64,000 nucleotides of DNA. Origin: [Mycobacterium] stephanolepidis (GTDB taxonomy: Bacteria > Actinomycetota > Actinomycetes > Mycobacteriales > Mycobacteriaceae). Position 1 is the first letter of the stretch, and every line of letters begins with the position of its first letter. The notes beneath the pieces were generated by a model. That model searched no databases. It had not been told where the DNA came from and was given only the letters and a program-made list of their open reading frames with translations. Below are positions 58,250-64,000 of this stretch, piece after piece. Both the position numbers and the translations under genes were made by a program. Location: NCBI RefSeq assembly GCF_002356335.1, contig NZ_AP018165.1:3534001-3598000 (forward strand), in the 5' to 3' direction.

Positions 58250-59599
58250 GTGCGCGCCGTTCACGTCGCCATCGTCGGTGCGGGGCCCTCGGGCTTCTTT
58301 GCCGCCGGATCGCTGCTCAAACACTCCGATTTCGACGTGCATGTCGACATGCTCGAAATGCTGCCCACCCCTTGGGGTTTGGTCCGGTCTGGGGTTGCAC
58401 CGGATCACCCCAAGATCAAGTCGGTCAGCGCGGTATTCGAGAAGACGGCAACGCACCCGCGTTTCCGGTTCTTCGGCAATATCGAAGTGGGAGAACAGAT
58501 CACCGCCGAGGAGTTGGCATCGCGCTATGACGCGGTGATCTACGCGGTGGGAGCCCAGTCCGACAAGCCCCTGGGCATCCCGGGTGATCAACTGCCGGGC
58601 TGCATCGCCGCCGTCGACGTGGTGGGTTGGTACAACGCCAACCCCACGTACCAGAAGGTGTCGGTCGACCTTTCGGGCGCACGCGCGGTGGTCGTCGGGA
58701 ATGGCAACGTGGCACTGGACGTCGCACGCATCCTGGGCATGGATCCCGAGTCGCTACACACCACGGATATCGCCGATCGTGCCCTGGATTCGTTGGACCA
58801 CAACGCGATCCGTGAAGTTGTGATCATCGGACGGCGCGGGCCGCTGCAGGCGACCTTCACCCCGCTGGAGCTGCGCGAGATGGGCGATCTGCCCGGTGTC
58901 GACGTCGTGGTAGACCCTGATGATCTGGCCGGCATCACCGACGAACAGTTAGCGGCCGCACCCAAGCCCACCCGCACCAACATCGACACCTTGCGCAAGT
59001 TCTCGGAACGACCGCACACCGACGGCCATCGCAGAGTGGTGTTCCGGTTTCGCACCTCCCCCATCGAGCTACACGGCGATGCCGAGGTGGAATCAATCAC
59101 TGTGGGCCACAACGAATTAGTAAATGAAGACGGATACGTCGCGGCTCACGATACGGGTGAGCGCGAGACGCTGCCCACCCACCTTGTGGTACGCGCCATC
59201 GGCTATCGCGGAGTTCCAGTGCCGGGGTTGCCCTTTGATTCCCGGCGCGGGGTCATCCTCAACAACGCGGGACGCATCGAGGGCCGCGAGAACGAGTATG
59301 TGGTCGGCTGGATCAAACGTGGTCCGGTCGGCGTCATCGGAACCAACAAGAGTGACTCGCAGGAAACGGTCGACACTCTGCTCGCGGATCTGACGACCGC
59401 CGACCTGGGCGCCGCACCCGATACCGCCGCCCTTGAGGAATGGCTTTTGGGTCACGAACCACACATCGTGTCCCAGTCCGATTGGCTCACCATCGATTCG
59501 CATGAGCGCGCCACCGGCGAACCACAGGGCCGCCCCCGAGTGAAGCTGGAGACGGTGCCCGATCTGCTGGCCGCCACCGGACGACACGGCGAGCCGTGA
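58250..59599 (+). CDS. fprA: NADPH-ferredoxin reductase FprA
   Basis: A 449-residue adrenodoxin-reductase-type enzyme that passes electrons from NADPH to ferredoxin for cytochrome P450s and others. The FAD motif is VAIVGAGPSGFFAA, the NADP motif VVVGNGNVALDVARIL, and GVAPDHPKIKSV is typical. It matches M. tuberculosis FprA in length and place. Start is GTG at 58250 with AAGGA upstream. Its stop overlaps the next start (GTGA). Confidence 0.95.
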   Translation: MRAVHVAIVGAGPSGFFAAGSLLKHSDFDVHVDMLEMLPTPWGLVRSGVAPDHPKIKSVSAVFEKTATHPRFRFFGNIEVGEQITAEELASRYDAVIYAVGAQSDKPLGIPGDQLPGCIAAVDVVGWYNANPTYQKVSVDLSGARAVVVGNGNVALDVARILGMDPESLHTTDIADRALDSLDHNAIREVVIIGRRGPLQATFTPLELREMGDLPGVDVVVDPDDLAGITDEQLAAAPKPTRTNIDTLRKFSERPHTDGHRRVVFRFRTSPIELHGDAEVESITVGHNELVNEDGYVAAHDTGERETLPTHLVVRAIGYRGVPVPGLPFDSRRGVILNNAGRIEGRENEYVVGWIKRGPVGVIGTNKSDSQETVDTLLADLTTADLGAAPDTAALEEWLLGHEPHIVSQSDWLTIDSHERATGEPQGRPRVKLETVPDLLAATGRHGEP

Positions 59600-60084
59600 C
59601 CGTCCACATCGTGGTGTCTCAGGTCATGCCCGCCAGCTGCGAGCGGACGTTCGACCTGCTCCACGATTACGGCCGGCGGCTGGAATGGGACACCCTGCTG
59701 CGTCGCGCGTCGGTGGAGGGCGGCGAGGCCGACGGGGGCGTCGGGGTGGGCACCGTCGCCGTCTGTACCGCGCGCTGGATCCTGGGCGGATACTCGTTTC
59801 GCACCCGATACGTCACGTTCAAACCACCGCATCTCGCGGCCATCAAGCTCGAGTCCACGCCGCCCTTCTTCAGCACGTGGGCGGCCTCGCTACGTCATGA
59901 ACCGATCGACAGTGACGACACCGACCTCGCCGCCGAGCACCGCGAGGACATGTCGCTGGCGACATACACCATGACCTTCACCTGCAGACCGGCGTTCATC
60001 GAGCCGATCGCGGAGCGAATGTTCAAGCGTGAGACCGAGAATCGCCTCGTCGCCTTGGCGAACTTCTTGCAGGAGACCGCGTAG
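59596..60084 (+). CDS. SRPBCC-fold (START-like) protein (162 aa)
   Basis: A 162-residue protein starting with GTG that overlaps the fprA stop. The pattern (HIVVSQVMPASCERTFDLLHDYGRRLEWDT) is that of SRPBCC/polyketide cyclase-like lipid-binding proteins. A hydrophobic ligand is expected but cannot be named. It ends 1 base before the convergent proline-rich gene. Confidence 0.8.
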   Translation: MTVHIVVSQVMPASCERTFDLLHDYGRRLEWDTLLRRASVEGGEADGGVGVGTVAVCTARWILGGYSFRTRYVTFKPPHLAAIKLESTPPFFSTWAASLRHEPIDSDDTDLAAEHREDMSLATYTMTFTCRPAFIEPIAERMFKRETENRLVALANFLQETA

Positions 60085-60600
60085 CTACAGCGGCGGAGGT
60101 TCGTAGTAGCGCGGAGGCGGTTCATGCCTCTTGGCCGGATCCTCCGTCGACGACGGGCCCTCGAAAGGTGCCGGAGGTGGCGGCGGCGTAGCAGGTGGCG
60201 GCGGAGGGGGCACCGGATCGATGTTTTCGATCGATGGCGGCCCGCTCGGATATTGCTGCGCAGTGACGCCCGGCGACGGCGCTAACAACACATCCCAACG
60301 CTCGGGATTCTTCGGCGAGTACAGCACCGGAATCAGATCGCCGATGCGCGGCCAGTCATTGACGTCACGCACGATCTGCCGATAGGTGATGTATTCGGCG
60401 ACCGTCGGACCATTGAGCGCACCGGTGATCGTAACCAGCTGCCCACCCGTCACCCCCTCGGGACGAGGGCTGACACCCGTTACCAACAGGGTCCCTTCCG
60501 CCGCGTTCGTACCGGATTGCGCCTGCCTGCCGCGTCGCATCTGCATGATGACGAAAGCCAGCGAGCCGCCGATGAGCAGTAGCACCACGAATTCCCACAC
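60085..60600 (-). CDS. Membrane protein with proline-rich tail (171 aa)
   Basis: A 171-residue protein with an N-terminal membrane helix (residues 4-19), a central domain of about 70 residues and a C-terminal tail of Pro-rich repeats ([14 protein letters not shown]). GTG at 60600 is chosen because the longer reading starts inside a divergent promoter. Convergent with the SRPBCC gene and divergent from hisN. Function unknown. Confidence 0.75.
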   Translation of the reverse strand: MWEFVVLLLIGGSLAFVIMQMRRGRQAQSGTNAAEGTLLVTGVSPRPEGVTGGQLVTITGALNGPTVAEYITYRQIVRDVNDWPRIGDLIPVLYSPKNPERWDVLLAPSPGVTAQQYPSGPPSIENIDPVPPPPPPATPPPPPAPFEGPSSTEDPAKRHEPPPRYYEPPPL

Positions 60601-60623
60601 ACGTCCATGGTAGGACTGCAGGC

Positions 60624-61415
60624 ATGACGCCCACCGTCTCCTTGCGCGAAGATCGTCGGCTGGCACTCGAATTGGCCGATGCTGCCGATGAGATCACCAC
60701 GTCGCGGTTCGGTGCGCTCGATCTTCGGGTGGACACCAAGCCCGACCTGACGCCGGTGACCGACGCAGACACCTCGGTGGAGTCCGTTCTGCGCTCCCTG
60801 CTGCATCGATCCCGCCCAGCGGACTCGGTGTTGGGCGAGGAATACGGCGGAGAGGCCGCGTTCAGCGGTCGACAGTGGGTGATAGATCCCATCGACGGCA
60901 CCAAGAACTTCGCACGTGGCGTCCCCATCTGGGCCACGCTCATCGCGTTGCTTGAAGACGGCGTCCCCGTAGTCGGAGTGATCAGTGCCCCGGCGTTGTC
61001 CCGCCGGTGGTGGGCGGCCGCGGGGCTTGGCGCCCACCGCCGGGTCGGGTCCGGCGGAGACGAACTGATCCGTGTCTCCGGGGTCGACCAGCTGGCTTCG
61101 GCCAGCCTGTCGTTCTCCAGCCTGTCGGGGTGGGCCGATCGCGGTACGCGCGATCGATTCATCGACTTCACCGACGCGGTGTGGCGGGTCCGGGGATACG
61201 GCGACTTCTTCTCGTACTGCCTGGTGGCCGAGGGAGCGGTCGACATCGCCGCCGAGCCCGAGGTCTCGTTGTGGGACCTGGCGGCGCTGGACATCCTGGT
61301 CCGCGAGGCCGGCGGCACCTTCACGAATCTGGCCGGTGAGCCCGGCCCACATGGCGGTAGCGCCGTCGCGAGCAACGCATTGCTACACGACGAAGTGCTG
61401 CGCGCCCTGTCCTGA
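60624..61415 (+). CDS. hisN: Histidinol-phosphatase (inositol monophosphatase fold)
   Basis: A 263-residue phosphatase of the IMPase fold, assigned as HisN by similarity to the mycobacterial Rv3137 group. Metal-binding and catalytic residues are E77 and E78 in LGEEYGG, then DPIDGTKNF, and a late WDLAALDIL. Both HisN and inositol monophosphatase activities occur in the fold, so the substrate is inferred from order near fadE24/23. Confidence 0.85.
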   Translation: MTPTVSLREDRRLALELADAADEITTSRFGALDLRVDTKPDLTPVTDADTSVESVLRSLLHRSRPADSVLGEEYGGEAAFSGRQWVIDPIDGTKNFARGVPIWATLIALLEDGVPVVGVISAPALSRRWWAAAGLGAHRRVGSGGDELIRVSGVDQLASASLSFSSLSGWADRGTRDRFIDFTDAVWRVRGYGDFFSYCLVAEGAVDIAAEPEVSLWDLAALDILVREAGGTFTNLAGEPGPHGGSAVASNALLHDEVLRALS

Positions 61416-61511
61416 GCGCGCGCCCTGGCGTACTCCCACGCCGCTCGAGAGCGGCAGTGCCCGCGTACTGCGGGGTCTATCGGTGTGACATGCACCTCGT
61501 TTTGTGCGGAC

Positions 61512-61551
61512 CTTACCGCTTAGTAAGATACGGTTCTTACTTCGGAGTAAG
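61512..61551. promoter_or_regulatory. Palindromic sites upstream of fadE24
   Basis: CTTAC (61512-61516) and GTAAG (61523-61527) form one inverted repeat, and CTTACT and AGTAAG form a perfect one at 61536-61551 with a four-base spacer. They lie in the promoter gap of the fadE24-fadE23 operon and look like a regulator's operators. The regulator is not known to me. Confidence 0.6.
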
Positions 61552-61607
61552 GTAACGATCAGTTACTCCGGCAGAACCCCACTTTGACCCCAGAAACGGC
61601 TGGTGAC

Positions 61608-63011
61608 ATGACCAACACGTTGACCCCGCGCGACGAGAAGAAGGCCGCCAAGAGCAAGAGCCTGGCGAAACACGAGACCGGCGTAGGCCTCCAGAAGCAC
61701 AAGCGTGGCGCGATCGACATCCTCATCGCGGTGCTGACCCCGATCGCGGGTTCGGAGCTGCTGGACAAGTACAACCTGCGCGGAGCCTTCAACAAGGGCA
61801 TCTTCGAGACCACGAAGGGCTTGTTCACCACCCTCGGCGTTGCCAACCGCACCTTCAAGAAGGTGACCGGCAGCAAGGGCGCCCCCAAGCGCCTCGACAA
61901 GGCGAACGCCGACTACTTCGACCTCACTCCCGAGGACGAGCAGAAGATGATCGCCGACACGGTGAAGGAATTCGCCGTCGAGGTCATCCGCCCGGCCGCC
62001 TACGAGTCGGACAAGAACAAGACCTACCCCGCCGATCTGCTGAGCAAGGTCGCCGAGCTGGGCGTCACCGCCATCAACATCCCCGAGGATTTCGACGGCA
62101 TCGCCTCGCAGCGCTCGACCGTCACCAACTCCCTTGTCGCCGAAGCTCTCTCATACGGTGACCTGGGCCTGGCACTGCCGATCCTGGCGCCGTCGGGTGT
62201 GGCCTCCGCACTGACCAACTGGGGCAGCGCCGACCAGCAGGCCACCTACCTCAAGGAGTTCGCGGGCGAGAACGTGCCGCAGGCCTCCGTCGTCATCGCC
62301 GAGCCGCAGGCACTGTTCGATCCGTTCAGCCTGAAGACCACGGCCACCCGCACCCCCAGCGGTTTCCGTCTCAACGGCGTCAAGTCGCTGGTTCCCGCTG
62401 CCGCACAGGCCGAGCTCTTCATCGTGGCCGCCAACTACAACGGCCGCCCGTCGCTGTTCATCGTCGAGTCCGGTACCGAGGGCGTCACCGTCGAGGAAGA
62501 CCCGAGCATGGGCATCCGCGGCGCGGCGCTGGGCCGCCTGAACCTGAACAACGTCGCGGTTCCCGCCGCCGGTCTGCTGGGCGAGGACGGAGCCGGAGAG
62601 TCCGACTACTCCGAGGCCGTCGCGCTGGCACGTCTCGGTTGGGCATCCCTCGCGGTCGGCACCGGCCAGGCCGTGCTCGACTACGTGATCCCCTACGTCA
62701 AGCAGCGCGAGGCGTTCGGCGAGCCCATCGCCCGTCGCCAGGCCGTTGCCTTCATGTGCGCCAACATCGCCATTGAGCTCGACGGCCTTCGCCTGGTGAC
62801 GCTGCGCGGCGCTTCCCGCGCCGAGCAGGGCCTGCCGTTCATCCGCGAGGCCGCCCTGGCCCGCAAGCTGGCCACCGACAAGGGCATGCAGATCGGTCTC
62901 GACGGCGTGCAGCTGCTCGGCGGCCACGGTTTCACCAAGGAGCACCCGGTGGAGCGCTGGTACCGGAACCTGCGTGCCATCGGTGTCGCCGAAGGCGTCG
63001 TAGTCCTCTAA
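61608..63011 (+). CDS. fadE24: Acyl-CoA dehydrogenase FadE24
   Basis: A 467-residue enzyme of the acyl-CoA dehydrogenase family. The C-terminal part carries the typical QLLGGHGFTKEHPVERWYRNLR. The usual middle-domain T/S-E-x2-G-S-D motif is degraded (VIAEPQALFDP), so it may act as the partner subunit of FadE23. ATG at 61608 is chosen; TTG at 61584 is an alternative. The next gene begins 32 bases later. In M. tuberculosis this operon responds to isoniazid. Confidence 0.9.
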   Translation: MTNTLTPRDEKKAAKSKSLAKHETGVGLQKHKRGAIDILIAVLTPIAGSELLDKYNLRGAFNKGIFETTKGLFTTLGVANRTFKKVTGSKGAPKRLDKANADYFDLTPEDEQKMIADTVKEFAVEVIRPAAYESDKNKTYPADLLSKVAELGVTAINIPEDFDGIASQRSTVTNSLVAEALSYGDLGLALPILAPSGVASALTNWGSADQQATYLKEFAGENVPQASVVIAEPQALFDPFSLKTTATRTPSGFRLNGVKSLVPAAAQAELFIVAANYNGRPSLFIVESGTEGVTVEEDPSMGIRGAALGRLNLNNVAVPAAGLLGEDGAGESDYSEAVALARLGWASLAVGTGQAVLDYVIPYVKQREAFGEPIARRQAVAFMCANIAIELDGLRLVTLRGASRAEQGLPFIREAALARKLATDKGMQIGLDGVQLLGGHGFTKEHPVERWYRNLRAIGVAEGVVVL

Positions 63012-63043
63012 GCCCCGAACCTCTACTAAACGAAAGTCTTTCC

Positions 63044-64000
63044 ATGGCAATCAATTTGGAACTCCCCAAGAAGTTGCAGGCGGTTCAGGAGAAGGGGCAC
63101 CAGGGCGCTGCCGAGCTGGTACGGCCGATCTCCCGCAAGTACGACCTGGCCGAGCACACCTACCCCGTCGAGCTGGACACCCTGGAGACGTTGTTCGCCG
63201 GTGTCACCGCTGCGGGCACGTTCGCCTTCGCCGGTGCCGAGGCCTTCCGCGCCGAGGAGAACACCGAGAAGCAGAACGTGAACGGCGCCAACATGTCCGC
63301 GCTGCTGAACGCCCTCGAGATGAGCTGGGGCGACTGCGGTCTGCTGCTGACCATCCCCTTCCAGGGGCTGGGCAACGCCGCGGTGTCGAGCGTGACGACC
63401 AAGGAAGACGCCGACAAGTTCGGCAAGGTGTGGGCCGCCATGGCCATCACCGAGCCCGGCTTCGGTTCGGACTCCGCCGCGGTCACCACCACCGCCAAGC
63501 TCGATGGTGACGAGTACGTCATCAACGGCGAGAAGATCTTCGTCACCGCCGGTTCGCGTGCCACCCACATCGTGGTGTGGGCGACCCTGGACAAGACCAA
63601 GGGCCGTCCGGCCATCAAGTCTTTCCTGGTTCCGCGCGAGCACCCGGGCGTGACGATCGAGCGTCTCGAAGAGAAGCTCGGCATCAAGGCATCCGACACC
63701 GCGGTCATCCGCTTCGACAATGCCCGGATCCCCAAGGACTACATCCTGTCCGATCCGGAGATCAACACCGAAAAGGGTTTCGGCGGTGTGATGAGCACCT
63801 TCGACAACACCCGTCCGATCGTCGCGGCCATGGCCGTGGGTGTGTCGCGGGCCTCGCTCGAGGAGCTGCGCAAGATCCTTGAAGACGCCGGAATCGACAT
63901 CTCCTACGACCGGCCCGCCCACGCTCAGCACGCGGCCGCGGCCGAGTTCCTGCGCATGGAAGCCGACTGGGAGTCGTCGTACCTGCTGACCCTGCGTAGC
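63044..64000 (+). CDS. fadE23: Acyl-CoA dehydrogenase FadE23, cut by window edge
   Basis: The first 319 residues of an acyl-CoA dehydrogenase. The FAD/substrate motif ITEPGFGSDSAAV is intact, and GEKIFVTAGSRATHIVVWA follows. It is co-transcribed with fadE24. The paired genes probably make a heteromeric dehydrogenase as known for other mycobacterial FadE pairs. The catalytic base is beyond the edge. Confidence 0.9.
   Translation, partial: MAINLELPKKLQAVQEKGHQGAAELVRPISRKYDLAEHTYPVELDTLETLFAGVTAAGTFAFAGAEAFRAEENTEKQNVNGANMSALLNALEMSWGDCGLLLTIPFQGLGNAAVSSVTTKEDADKFGKVWAAMAITEPGFGSDSAAVTTTAKLDGDEYVINGEKIFVTAGSRATHIVVWATLDKTKGRPAIKSFLVPREHPGVTIERLEEKLGIKASDTAVIRFDNARIPKDYILSDPEINTEKGFGGVMSTFDNTRPIVAAMAVGVSRASLEELRKILEDAGIDISYDRPAHAQHAAAAEFLRMEADWESSYLLTLRS

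Overview
The window is a junction between an integrated temperate siphophage and the chromosome of a high-GC actinobacterium, almost certainly a mycobacterium. The mycobacterial call rests on the tmRNA, whose tag reads ADSHQRDYALAA, and on the host gene order smpB, ftsX, ftsE, a Pro/Thr-rich protein, an MscS channel, prfB, fprA, hisN, fadE24, fadE23, which follows the Mycobacterium tuberculosis Rv3100c to Rv3140 region. A rapid grower of the Mycobacteroides abscessus/chelonae group is my guess, not something the sequence proves.

Bases 1 to about 45,890 are prophage, running off the left edge. Its virion genes are on the minus strand and read right to left: small and large terminase (21.3-19.2 kb), portal, protease-scaffold fusion, decoration protein and capsid (19.1-15.1 kb), head-tail connectors (15.1-12.9 kb), major tail protein, two tail assembly chaperones with an overlapping extension, tape measure, distal tail protein, hub-like protein and a repeat-rich tail fibre (12.9-0.66 kb). 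Lysis genes and the far attachment site are not seen and should lie to the left. Most genes are coupled by ATGA, GTGA or TGATG overlaps, and I used these to fix several starts.

The right arm (21.5-38.2 kb) is a dense minus-strand series of small genes: an HNH nuclease, a J-domain protein, a WhiB-like regulator, a RuvC-like resolvase, a DnaD/primosome-type replication protein, a C5 cytosine methyltransferase, a cupin-like protein, a RecT recombinase with a YqaJ/RecE-type exonuclease, and many tiny Cys-rich putative zinc proteins. It ends in a Cro-like/excisionase pair divergent from a double-HTH repressor at 38.2-39.4 kb, with a consensus promoter overlaid by GAAAC half-sites.

Plus-strand cargo genes interrupt this layout. 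Two encode small helical proteins with an R-x4-H motif of HEPN type (28.6-29.2 and 42.5-43.3 kb). One unknown gene (30.5-31.2 kb) is divergent from the methyltransferase. Next to the integrase is a three-gene cassette that looks like a toxin-antitoxin-chaperone module: a HicA-like toxin, an HTH antitoxin with a C-terminal tail, and a SecB-like chaperone (43.4-44.7 kb). This is the strongest candidate for an undescribed system.

The integrase (44.7-45.8 kb) abuts the 3' end of ssrA (tmRNA). A long phage-encoded hairpin sits between them. To the right is host DNA: a secreted protein, a TetR-controlled oxidoreductase and membrane protein with matching palindromic operators, smpB-ftsX-ftsE-mscS-prfB, an IclR regulator, acyl-CoA dehydrogenases, fprA and hisN.
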